Assembly: GCA_963930775.1 (NCBI GenBank)
Contig: OZ005690.1
Span: 9,884,411-9,948,410, forward strand
Reading direction: 5' to 3'
Source: Cliona cf. orientalis
Taxonomy: Eukaryota > Porifera > Demospongiae > Clionaida > Clionaidae
DNA: 64,000 nt
Positions 46,961 through 58,300 of the stretch are shown one piece after another. The position numbers were made by a program, and so were the translations under genes. The stretch's first letter is position 1, and every line of letters begins with the position of its first letter. Under the pieces are notes generated by a model. It saw only the letters and a program-made list of their open reading frames with translations. It was not told the origin of the DNA and made no database searches.

Positions 46961-47297
46961 TAATTTACACACGCGCGCCATACGCATGCTTTGAGTTTCT
47001 GCTCATGCGCATAAGTTGAGTAACACTGATAGGTAAAGGTCGTCAAAAGCCAAAGGCGTAGTGCGTCGCTGCACATGCAGCTTTCGGGCTTAGCTCGCGT
47101 AGCTCTCCTCTTATCTCCAGCTGTGCACATACCGTTTCAGTTGCTCAGATAGGCGATCTTTGGCGCATGAGACGCGAACCCAGACCCCTCCCCTTTTCCG
47201 CAGCAGCCTGGGCACGTGCATGATGCAATACATCCAGCGCTGTTTTCAATTATAGTGGGGTGCCTATAGCTAAACTTCTACGATACCGTATACACAG

Positions 47298-47372
47298 GAT
47301 CGCTATGCGGTTGCCCAGAGGAGAAAATGAGGGTGGTTTCACTACTTTAGAATTCTGGAGAAAATGGGTGAC
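47298..47372 (+). pseudogene. Relic of DBH-like monooxygenase exon 2
   Basis: GATCGCTATGCGGTTGCCCA, then AGGAGAAAATGAGGGTGGTT and TTTAGAATTCTGGAGAAAAT, match 52924-53043 with an internal deletion of about 44 bases. No other exon of the gene is found nearby. Confidence 0.85.
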
Positions 47373-47415
47373 ATTAGCTATTACAAGAGAAAACGCTTAG
47401 AATAGAATATCAATT

Positions 47416-47772
47416 GGGCTCTTCCATTTAATAGTCATACACCTCCCTCCCCCATTTAGGAGTGATAGCTAATTACATCCTGAGGGGTTTTTTTTGTGAG
47501 TTTCTTGAGGGCAATTTAATTGGTTCTTATGGGCTTCTTTTGGTGATTTTAGTTAATCTTGTGGGATATTTTCTATCAAACAGCAGATTCCGGAGGGATC
47601 AAGCAACCACTTATTAATTTCCAGAGGGTATTTCAGATAAATTTAATTGATCCTAGGAGGTTCAACTGTCCAAATTAATTATTCCTAGGGGGAAAAATGA
47701 GTTAATTAAGTTCCTGGGGGGTACTTTCACAGTTTGCTCCTCAACAGGGGGTGTTTGCTCAAGTTATAGCTC
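47416..47772. mobile_element. GGGCTATTCC-type element, 357 bp
   Basis: GGGCTCTTCCATTTAATAGT at the left with CATACACCTCCCTC, and a worn right end AACAGGGGGTGT...TATAGCTC. ATT flanks both ends. The interior repeats CCTGRGGGG phrases. Confidence 0.65.
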
Positions 47773-48528
47773 ATTGCCTCCTTCTGGAAAGCACTTGTGA
47801 ATAATATCGATTTCATCTGCTGCTAGTCACCTTATGTATGTATGCACTTCAATCTAAATTCTGTCCTGCTGTCCTTTTGGAACAGCTCACTTAGGGGCCA
47901 TAGCACTAGCCAGCCGTGTGAATACAGTAGAACTTCCGCGTCCTTATCCTTTATATGGAGAAGCGGAGACAATCATGAATACAGAATAATATAATAATAT
48001 TATAGTCTATACATTATGATAGCTAGTAGCTAGTTAGCGTTTGCAGAGGTAGTCGACTGGAGAAAGAATCAACAGGAAAGTAGAACATGAGCTGGATTTG
48101 AGTCTATACTTCAATTTAAGTACTGTGTGTATATATAATATAGACCACACTTGAAATGTACATGTATCATGCAATGAATTAATTGTCTCGCCCCAGACCT
48201 GGCCCCACCTACGAAGGGGGAAGGGCCTGGCCACGGCCAGCATGTGGCACCGGCATGGCCCGCTATGGCACCAGCTAGCAATTTACGCCACTGACTGCGA
48301 AAAGGGGTGTGGCTTCCTGGACATCCGCTATTTAGAAGTAAATAGTACTTTCACTGCGGCAATGCCAAGAGAAAACTTTTACAGCTTGGATCAATTGAAA
48401 TTGCTTTCGGTCACTTCCACTCATAATAAACTCATTGACTGACAGGAAAATATTAATGACACTGTGGAATCTTAGCACAATAATGAAAATTAATATAAAT
48501 AATAATGTAAAGGTATATTATTATTATC

Positions 48529-49063
48529 TCCCCAGTAGCAATTTACTTTTCTGTGGTTATGAGGTAATTATAGTGTAATTATGATGAAACCTATAGTGTA
48601 ATCTATGAGGTAATTATGAGAAAATTCAGGGCCTCGCTGGAGCCTTTCTGAGACTTAAAAATCAGTAAATATGTAGAGTATCTTACGCGTGTATCCAGCG
48701 AATAGATTACAAGCTGAGCGCTACTTTCTCTGAGAAGTACTGTTGGTTGAACTTCACGTGTTTTTTTGGCTTACGTAATGCCATGGATAAATAAAGCTAG
48801 CCTTGCGCTATATATAGCACGCATCACTGCCACAAGGGGCTGGCCCGCGCGCGACTGCAGCAGCGTGACCAACCTGAACTTCGGAAGGAATACTGTGTTG
48901 TCGAGTTTGTCTCTGTGATTGAAGCATCGAAACTTGTCGCTATCAAGATTGGGAGTCGATCTTAGACGCCATCTCCATGATTTCTGGGGCCAGCATCGAT
49001 CGATGTGCATTCTATTGACGACCTTTTACCACATGCACCATTACACTGTGCAGCTACTGGGGA
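48529..49063 (+). repeat. Dispersed CCCCAGTA repeat, copy 2
   Basis: Starts CCCCAGTAGCAATTTACTTT and ends CAGCTACTGGGGAGATGG. Strong similarity to the inverted copy at 59549-60001, including TATATATAGC, CTTCGGAAGG, GATTGAAGCATCGAAA and GACGACCTTTTACCACATGC. The outer CCCCAGTR/YACTGGGG pair suggests inverted termini. Confidence 0.8.
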
Positions 49064-49142
49064 GATGGTCAAGGGTTCATTATAAACCATAACATATTAT
49101 GCAAAACATAATGTCAATAACACAATGGTAAGAAATTACCCA

Positions 49143-51677
49143 CTAATGGAGCAGTAGTACCACTTCGCATATACATCCACACAGGGTAGAAAATAACGAG
49201 ACTATGGGTACAAATGCTGTAGTAAGATTGCGAGAATAAAACAATAATCCTAACAAGAGTAGTAAAAAGATTAGCCTAAGGCACATGACCTTCAGAAAGA
49301 TTTCAACAATTACTACAAGTTCAGTTTCCCCACTTACTTTATATACAGCGTATAGTACACTAATGATGACATAAAGCATGAAAGTGATTAGAATTCTTCT
49401 ACTAAGATTCAACTTCAGTGACAGTGACAGAATCAATAAAGCTAGCGTGGAAAACATGTGGAAAGTATACACATGGCTATGATGGCAATTGTAGAGCATG
49501 ATTCGCTCGATGTACTGTTGAATGTGCGCTGGCAGAAGCACCCAGATGGTTTCAGTATTATTGATAGCGAATACAGTTTCACATTGCCATGATGAATTAA
49601 CAGATGATGTACAAGGGCAGTGTCTATTTCTTAAGTGTACCAAATATTGCGATAAGTTTCTGCAAGTGCATTCTGCATAGAAGTGTTGAATAATTTCTGA
49701 GTACAGTTTGCCGCACATATCAAGATCGGTATCTACGAATGTGCATACATCAGTCATACCTTTAATGAGGGCAGCAAAATGTGATTTCAATGAAGTTAGT
49801 GATACCAAATTCTCAGTAAATCCATAAGAAAGAATTGCAAGTTGCTTATGTGTCAAGTCACTTTCTTGTGAAATTAAAATGTCGAGATAGTACTGAATAT
49901 TTTGTGTCTCGAGATTTAATGTGTATTCCTCAATTTCATTTAACTGATGCATGCCACCCTCTATGTACTGCAAAATGAACGATTCAAAGTAGATGCTAAA
50001 TCTCTCTTTAAATAATTGTACTTCAGCTGGTGTGACTTTCTCCAACAAATACTCCTTAATCAATCGATGCATCCTGTATCGATAGAGATATCCATGAAGA
50101 TATTCATCGAGCAAAGAATACTTCACAAAGGAGTTAAGACACGCTCCCTGATGGAGAAGAACAGAGTGTCCAGTTTCCCATGTGAATGTACTCGGAAAAA
50201 GGCTTATAGAATAATCACATTCATTGTCCATCACTTCACTGAATCTCAACATTGCTAGCTCCATAATAATCCGAAATTGATGCTCTCGGTGGTCTGCTTG
50301 ATCAAGTACACCAATGGGATTATGTTTCAACTCTGCTTCTAGCATTTTTGTCAGAGTATCACCTCCATTCAGATGAAGTAAGCTTCCCACAACTTTCAGT
50401 GCCAGCGGACACCTTTCAACAAGGCTGGAGATTAGCTCTGCCTGACTGGACGGAACACCAGGAGCTAATTTTTGAAGCAGCTTTACAGAATTCTCTGTAG
50501 TCAGCTCTCTCACTGTCCACTGTGCAAAATTGTCTAGCAGTAGTAGTTTCGCTTGTGCTACGACTATGATATGGATGGAATTATTTGAGTTTTGGACCAA
50601 AAAGTTGATAAGGTCAACAAAATCTCCTCGAATGTTGCTGCTTAGAACGTCATCACAATTGTCTAAGATCAGCACAGTAAAACATTGGACTTCCTTACTC
50701 CATTGGATTAATTCTTCAACAGTATTACTGACCTTGACCACTCTAGATTTCACATAGGTATCTCTTTCATGATCAGTCACTGATCGTACAATTTCTAGTA
50801 TGGCTGTCGAATTTTTATTGAAAAATCTACGACGATATTTACTAGAGTTATTCTGAGGATCATGATCATGCACTGACTCAATGAAGATTTGAGGCAGTTC
50901 TTGCTCGACATCCAAATATCTTACAGGTGTACCGTTCTGCACCAATTTGTACCCAGCATGAATAACTGCACTCGATTTGCCAAATCCCGGAGGGCCATTT
51001 ACATTCACAATGTGTGTACTTTGAATCATCCTTGCTATCTCAGCAACATCTTTTTCTCTACCAATGAATATATTTGACTGAATATTTGGAAGGTTACTGT
51101 AACCAGTTGCACAGTGAGATGAATTTTGGTCATTTGGAGCTACACGTTTGTGAAGTAAATCATGGCAATCAAAACAGGTATTGTTATCGAGATAAGCATC
51201 CACTGGTATTGAGGTGTATTCAACAACCTGGAATACTGTGAAGAATAGCTTTACAAAGATAATGGAAAAGATTAACAATACCAATATTATTGGAATTACA
51301 CACAGCAAAAATATACAAGGTGATGTGAATTTTAGCCTTTCAATGAATAAAATCGGTGCCTTCTTTGAGTAGACCAAAACCATTTCTGTAAGATCTCTTC
51401 TACCAATTTCATCAAGGCCATTTATCAATCTGCAGTATGTTGCTTCACTTCCATATAATTCCTTCCATCGAGTTAGCAAGGCTAAGGGAAGGTTTTCTGC
51501 ATCGGATCGGTTAATGTCATGGATAATGTCATTGGCAACTCCAATACTTGTGGCCAAGCATTCCCAGTTGTGATCCAACTTTAGTGAAATCATTTTACAC
51601 ACTTCATCGTTGACTGGCATTTCCAATACTTGCTTGGTTAGCCCCATTCTATTCAACAGTTTGTCCAAGCTTGCCAT
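49143..51677 (-). CDS. Death-fold / NB-ARC protein with membrane segments
   Basis: An 844-residue uninterrupted frame. Residues about 22-105 look like a death domain (MISLKLDHNWECLATSIGV, DINRSDAENLPLALLTRW). A hydrophobic segment follows at 119-150. FIGREKD (204-210) opens an NB-ARC NTPase: Walker A GPPGFGKSS (228-236), Walker B TVLILDNCDD (334-343), and RCPLALKVVGSLL as the GxP motif. A winged-helix-like region continues (MHRLIKEYLLEKV). The last 140 residues hold four or five hydrophobic segments. No LRR, WD40 or TPR repeats are visible. By architecture it is a STAND switch that could recruit death-domain partners from a membrane (inference). An acceptor-like TTATTGTAG lies 8 bases before the ATG, so a 5'-UTR intron is likely. 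No nearby gene suggests a pathway. Confidence 0.85.
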   Translation of the reverse strand: MASLDKLLNRMGLTKQVLEMPVNDEVCKMISLKLDHNWECLATSIGVANDIIHDINRSDAENLPLALLTRWKELYGSEATYCRLINGLDEIGRRDLTEMVLVYSKKAPILFIERLKFTSPCIFLLCVIPIILVLLIFSIIFVKLFFTVFQVVEYTSIPVDAYLDNNTCFDCHDLLHKRVAPNDQNSSHCATGYSNLPNIQSNIFIGREKDVAEIARMIQSTHIVNVNGPPGFGKSSAVIHAGYKLVQNGTPVRYLDVEQELPQIFIESVHDHDPQNNSSKYRRRFFNKNSTAILEIVRSVTDHERDTYVKSRVVKVSNTVEELIQWSKEVQCFTVLILDNCDDVLSSNIRGDFVDLINFLVQNSNNSIHIIVVAQAKLLLLDNFAQWTVRELTTENSVKLLQKLAPGVPSSQAELISSLVERCPLALKVVGSLLHLNGGDTLTKMLEAELKHNPIGVLDQADHREHQFRIIMELAMLRFSEVMDNECDYSISLFPSTFTWETGHSVLLHQGACLNSFVKYSLLDEYLHGYLYRYRMHRLIKEYLLEKVTPAEVQLFKERFSIYFESFILQYIEGGMHQLNEIEEYTLNLETQNIQYYLDILISQESDLTHKQLAILSYGFTENLVSLTSLKSHFAALIKGMTDVCTFVDTDLDMCGKLYSEIIQHFYAECTCRNLSQYLVHLRNRHCPCTSSVNSSWQCETVFAINNTETIWVLLPAHIQQYIERIMLYNCHHSHVYTFHMFSTLALLILSLSLKLNLSRRILITFMLYVIISVLYAVYKVSGETELVVIVEIFLKVMCLRLIFLLLLLGLLFYSRNLTTAFVPIVSLFSTLCGCICEVVLLLH

Positions 51678-52310
51678 TTATAACCTACAATAATTATTAT
51701 TACTATAACAATTTTTACTTCAAGACTTCATGGTACTTAATCTAATACAACGCATGGAAAAGAAATAATTTTGAAAAACGTGCGTTTTTCTGGTAAAGGT
51801 CGTCAATCAATCTAGTCTCGTCCCCCAGAAATTATTCAGTCTTAAAGCTTTCTTGCGTTAAATTGGATCATACGTTGTACTCGGTAGTATATAGCCATGT
51901 TCCGTCTATCATCTACGGTCAACCACCCCTCACGTGGATATCATGCTAAACAGCATATTCAATCATGCACGACATAGAGCGGGTTCTGCTCCTCTTTGTT
52001 CCAGTTTCTACCCATCCAAAATATACCATATTATTTGTAGAATAACTTACAGTTAAATCATATTTAAATCTAAAGTACCTGTATTCTTTGAAATTTTTCT
52101 CTATGCCGCAGATATTCACAGATCTCACGTGGTTGTTCGTGGGTGGGGCTGAGGTTGGGGTGGAGTTATCGGATACTGTGGAGCGCCGTGACGTTTGCGC
52201 GACAAAATGGGTGGAGCTGGAATTACACAATGGTATGACATCGTATATAGCGTATAAGTTTGTACTCTCTATCTATGGGCCGTTAAAATAACAAAAAAAA
52301 TCAGCTCAAG
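51678..52310. other. Intergenic interval with repeat ends
   Basis: Contains GAAAAACGTGCGTTTTTC plus GGTAAAGGTCGTCAATCA at 51773-51810 (compare 61181-61215) and a solitary TAGTCTCGTCCCCCAG at about 51821. TATATAGCGTATAA near 52243 is a possible TATA region for the downstream gene. Confidence 0.5.
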
Positions 52311-55300
52311 ATGAAGCGGTTGTTCCTTTTCTCAGCCCTTCTTTGCCTGGGCTACTGCGCCCACATAGATCTCGACGCCTACCCCTTCTCGTCCGTCCTG
52401 AATGCCGCTGGCGATGGCTCCCCTCTCTACACTCTCTATTGGAACTTCGACACGGCCGAACAGACGATAACGTTTGCAGTGAAGGCCAGGACTAATGGAT
52501 GGGTCGGTTTTGGTATCTCCCCCAACGGTGGCATGGTCAACTCGGACGTTGTCATTGGGTGGGTGAATGATGAAGGACAGGCATTCCTAGATGTAAGTTA
52601 ATTTACATGTATTTAAAGAGCTCAATTACTGAGGTACTCGCGGTATTAATTAAAATTTATTGAGTATAAATTGGGAGTTTGTAGTAGCTAGTATTAGAGT
52701 AGGTAGCTCCTGGACCATTGAGCTATACAGTAACTGAGTAAGTAGTGCTACCAATGTCTTGAAGTAAAGCTTTCGACAAGAAATCCTAAGAATATCCAGC
52801 TGGCAAATGTGTTAATTTGCTTCATTTGCATGCATTGCTTTGAGTTCATAGCTATCATGATAGGGCAGAATATGGTTCAGTTACTTGCCTACATGTTAAT
52901 CTATTATACCATACATACCATAGGATCGCTATGCGGTTGCCCAGTCCCTGCCGCCAATTGATCCTCAACAGGACTGGAATCTGATCAGAGGAGAGAATGA
53001 GGATGGTTTCACTACTTTAGAGTTCTGGAGAAAATGGGTGACATGTGATGATAACGACAGAGATATAGAAGTGAGTAAAGATCAAACATTAAATTTTATC
53101 GACATAGCTGAAGTGATAGAGAGTCGCAAAGGGAGAGAGGGAGAGAGGGAGAGGTAGGAAGAGAGCAGAGAGAGTGAGAGAGAGAGAGAGAGAGAAAGAG
53201 ATCAATGATAATTACAATCTTCTTATTTTACTTCCCATGCAGGCAAACACAGCTCGTGTTGTATACAGTTGGAATGAGAATGACCCTGCTAATGATGATG
53301 CAGTGAATGGTCCCGCCTATCACACCAACCGTGGTTCGGCCAGTCTCAATCTGTTGGGAGGTCTTCTTAACATGCCACCAGACCCCCCAGCTGGCACGAC
53401 TGGATCCTTTAATATTACTGTGGACAATGTGAGTATTGATTTACGGGACGAAAATTAATGACAAATTTCTCGCCTAAAGAAACACATGAAAACATGACCT
53501 TTATTTGCTAGAAACACGTTTTCATGCCATTCTTACTCATATTTCAGCTGCATTTAAAGATAATATCATTTCGTCCAGTGTACGTATAATATTATGTTTC
53601 TTTTGAAAATTCAACACCTCTAAGTGTTGTTTAACACCATTTAAAATGTTTACCAAACTATCTCCGATTTTTGGCGAGGGTCATCACATGCATGTATTAT
53701 AAACAGAAATAAGCTAATACCGTATAGCCGGAAATATTGGCGGGGAATTAAATTTGGCGGTTTGGCGGTCTGCATCACAACCGCCAAATTAAAATTCGCC
53801 AAAATTTCCTCCTCGCATATACCGTATCCTCCCGAAAATAAGCCCCCGCTTTTTCAGCAGTAGACATGACCTAGACTGGGGAGGGGGCTTATTTTCGAAT
53901 ATGCAATTTCCCTCGAATATAAGCCCCCCCCCCCCCCCCCCTGTGAAAGCGACAATGATCACGCTCCATTTGTAGTCGCCGTGTGGAAGGACGACACCAT
54001 CATTGGTCACGTACCGCGGGAAATATCCATAATTTTTTCTTCAAAAGAGCGGCAGCGAGATGACCTGTCAAGTAGACAGCAACAGACGACGATCGGCCGT
54101 GGGGAAAGGACTTGTTATTCCGTGTGTGTACGTCTTCAGAGGAAAGCAAAAGCATTTTGACCGGCTCATAAGTGTCCTCGCCAAGCTAGAAGTGCCATCA
54201 TAACAGAATGACTTCAAAACAGGCTTTTCTAAAAGTCACCACCATACAAAAGATTCCTCTTTGTACTTGTAGTCAATTGAAGGGCAGGGTTACGTACATA
54301 CGTACGCGCTCGCGCACGCGTGTACGTGTGCACTCTACTTGGTGGGAGGGGGGCTTATAATCGAGGCAAACATACCTGTGCAAGAACTTGAGGGTCAAAG
54401 AGGGGAGGGGGCTTATTTTCGAAGGGGGCTTATTTTCGGGAGGATACGGTATACGTATGGCGATCCCGTACCGAACTGCCAAATTTGAATCCGCCAATAT
54501 TCTTGTAATAGCGATTTTGGGCTCAACCGCCAAATCTAATTCCCGCCAATATTTCTGGCTATACGGTACAAGTTTTGGCAAGACTTTACTTGGGCATGCA
54601 TACATCCCAAAATTTAATAAATACGTCACAATCTACCAGCTACGATAATTACACATACCATATTATTTTAAAATTTGGCTCAGATAAACCATTGCTAATA
54701 ATTAATACTTGAGCCTTGCCCAATTTTTAGAGGTAAACATTCCTTAACATTAATTTTCGCATTCTGTGATCACTTTTCACACATTTGCCTATGATCACCC
54801 ATGCTCTCTCTCCATGGTTTATCTATTAAAACTTTGGTTGCTACTATGATATTGTATATGAAGTACTATTAAAATTACTTTTATACAAGTACATGTATTA
54901 TTATTATGCTAGGTCAATGTTAGTTTTAGTGCATAGAATTTGGTAAACATCTCCACACAGTCCATGATAAATACTCGGATAGAAGAGAATCAGGCAAGTC
55001 ACTAGAGCAAAATTAAAGAGTGGGTAAACATCAAAGATAATAGAATAATTATAGGGTGTTTGTGGTTTAAAAAAACCACATCAGTTGCAAAACGGCTTTT
55101 TAAGAGCAGTGCTGTGCCACTCTACCGCTCTTTAGTGACTTCCCTGAAAAGTACAATGAGTATCTAATGCTTGATGCCAGCTAGTGTATAGCTGATTTGC
55201 AAGTATTAACTGCTAATTGGGCTATTCCATTTAATATCCATACACCCCCTATGGATGACTAGTGAAGAAAATTTAACCCCTGGACATAATTAATTAGCAA

Positions 55301-58300
55301 CCATCCCCCCTAGACAGTCGCTAATTAGGTCACTGTTCCCCCAAGACATAATTAAGAACATTACTACTCCCCCTGGATTATTAATCAAATCAAGTTTTGT
55401 TCCCCTGGACACAAATTAATGCGTTAATTTATGGAAGGGAAATCACCTAAAGGAGCAAAGTGCCCCCCTGGACACCACAATTAGTGATCGTTTCACCCCT
55501 AGACATAATTAAATTTGACCAAAATACCCCCCTTCCCTTCATTAAAATCAGTGTTTTACCCCCCTGGACAAGCCTCAAAATACCCCCCTGGACATTCATT
55601 AGCAGTCATCCATAGGGGGTGTATGCTCATTAAATGGAAGAGCCCATTGTTGGATTCCACTCAAACACCCACGTGTATTACTGTACAAACGAGAATGCTC
55701 GTGATCAATAATTATACTTAACAGCACATCCCATGGCATGCACATGATGATCACATAATAATAATTATTATTACTACTTCGTGTGGGGGTTACACCCCCG
55801 TACCATACTAATTAAATCCGGGCATGCAGCATTACTACAATATTATTATGTGATATGTACGTCATATCATTGCTTAATCTATATTATTATAGTATTTGTG
55901 TGAGGTAATCCGCATTTTGCGTCATAATAATTATGTGTAATAATAATATTATTATGTGTATGCCTGTCATAATTTGGAATGTAGTATGTGCTATATATGA
56001 GTACATAATATGGTTGGTGCATACACATGACCCAGCTGTATAGGATTCTCTCCACAAAAAAACCCTGCTACCTCAAAATTACCACTAATAGCTCAAATTT
56101 ACAACCACTCACCTAATAGCTGTAATGCACTACAAATGGCTACATAAGCTCATGGCCTTTGCTTTGGACATGCCTCTAACCACCAATTTTGTAGTAACCA
56201 CAGCAGTGACTATATAATAATATGTGACCATACTATCATCGATCATCTGCAAATGGTCCCTTTTCTTATAGCAGGTCACATAATATTATTATAGTAGTCA
56301 GGGCTTCATTTGGGGGGGGGGGGGGCACTCGCCGCCCCCCCCCCCCTTGATAAACTCTCGCCCCCCTTTGCCCCCCTTATAAAGCTGGTATTATCACACG
56401 CATAAAGTCAAGAAATCGCCTAACGTGAATAATAATCATGATATTAAGTATTCAAAATGTAGTGCCTGAGAGTGCACCAGAAGCAATCTCCGAGAGTCCA
56501 AAATGCAAAAATTTTCTGGCCCAGACCCCCCTAGAGATCGTGTGCATGGAAAATAGTCTTGCCCCCCTTGATCTCATACTAGCTCATTGTGCCCCCCCTT
56601 GGGAAAGTTTCTAAATGAAGGCCTGGTAGTGGATTTGTAAACCATGTACGTATAGCTAAAGCAGATCCTAGCTGTGCGGGGGTGCACACACAGTTACTGT
56701 AGTAATGTTGCTTTGACAGTGAAACAATGAATGTCATCAGAACTTAAAGATACAGTCATGTGTCTCATGCACACACCATAATGTTATGCTTAAAGGGATA
56801 ATTATAATTCCATCTGGTAACACCCTGTCATATGCCCAGGGGCTGATCCGGGGGGGGGGGGGGGGGGGTGGATGGGGTGGCTAGCCACCCCCCTTCACCA
56901 GTTCTTTTATGCAACATAGTATATATAGGAGATGTCCACCATTATTAACCAGCCACCCCCTTGGCACCAGTATGGTTTACTATGGGTAGCCACCCTGTCA
57001 GCCACCTTCCATTCAAATTTTCTGGATCAGCGCCAGTATGCCATGAAGTAACAATTATTGTATGCACAGAATCCACCAAATTAGCCTCTTAAAAAATATG
57101 CTTGTTAATGTGTTGTAGCAAGTTTATTATTATGATGTGATGAAGATTGTGTGTATAAATTTTTTCCAGCACATAATGGTTTCACTTTGCTATTATTCCT
57201 TGTAGGTTTTGATTCCCAGTTCTGATACCACATACTGGTGCGCTGCTTTTGAGCTACCACAGGAGGTTCAGAGCCAAGAAAAATACATTATCAGGGTAAA
57301 TCAATGCAATAATTATTAAAATTTTACTCTGTCTGATACACTACAATACAATCATGAGAAGAGCTTGGTTTGCCTAGATTAGAATTCACGATCAAAGGTG
57401 GGTATGAAAGAATTATAATGAGATTCATGGTCAGGTACCCATTGAGTACAATGTCATGTACAACTAATTTTGGTTCTCAATTCTCTTTGCTATCTCATTA
57501 AAATTCCTTCACTCTACGATCAAGTAAAGAGATAAGATTTTGGTAATTTGGCAAGTGAAAGCATTGAAATTTCAGAGCCTATCGTATGATTATAGGCTAT
57601 CAGGTGACTGGAACTTAAACTGCTTAGTATGACCAAGATCAATTAGAACTATGGCCTAATAAGGACGTCAACCTCGTGCAGGCTCATACGTACTATAATA
57701 TTATGATATATCATAATATCACGTTTCATCCTAAAACAAGGCAGAGAATTGACCGTAGCTACTGGTGGTATATATAAGTGTGAATGTCGGGATGTAAGGA
57801 ATATCAGACCTTTGCTACATGTTAGCGACCCCTCCCCCCCCCCCCCCCCCCCCACACACACATATCCCACCACCCAAAGATTTTTTTGACTTGCACAGTA
57901 ACCAAGACCACGAGATTATTACTAGGCATTACCAACTGATATCTGCACGTACTTAAAGCGCATGATTCTCATGATCAATTGAAACTACGTGTATAGATTC
58001 ATATGCACACATGTCTAACATTTGACACAGTACAGGCAGGTCTAGCTAATAATATTATTATAATAGTAATGAAATTGATGCATGTGCATGTGCCATGTGA
58101 TGTACCTCCCACCTCTGTATCGATTCTGGATCATGTGTTACAGTATAGCATTCTATTTTGAGCTACTTCAGCTTATTTGTGGAAAATTTTCACCATGTAC
58201 TTTTGCCACATGCTTTCTCAAATTCTCACACTAATTTTGCCACCTGTTAATAGTTGCATAGAGGGTACATAATTATGGTGAATTTATCACATATTATTGG

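Larger units (their letters stand above)
53718..54568. mobile_element. TACCGTATAGCC element, interrupted by another element
   Basis: TACCGTATAGCCGGAAATAT and the inverse of TACCGTATAGCCAGAAATAT, with GGGAATTARATTTGGCGG on both arms. The uninterrupted relative at 60205 shows that 53820-54451 was added. Lies in intron 3 of the monooxygenase gene. Confidence 0.85.

Noticed and set aside
46539..47130. Group of small frames with PVNGMPHYPYMG on both strands
   Set aside because: They are translations of the inverted arms of the TAA-flanked element at 46637-46960.
49034..49142. Extension of the NB-ARC gene by a further 3' exon
   Set aside because: The reading frame ends in a stop right after a hydrophobic tail, with no donor site before it.
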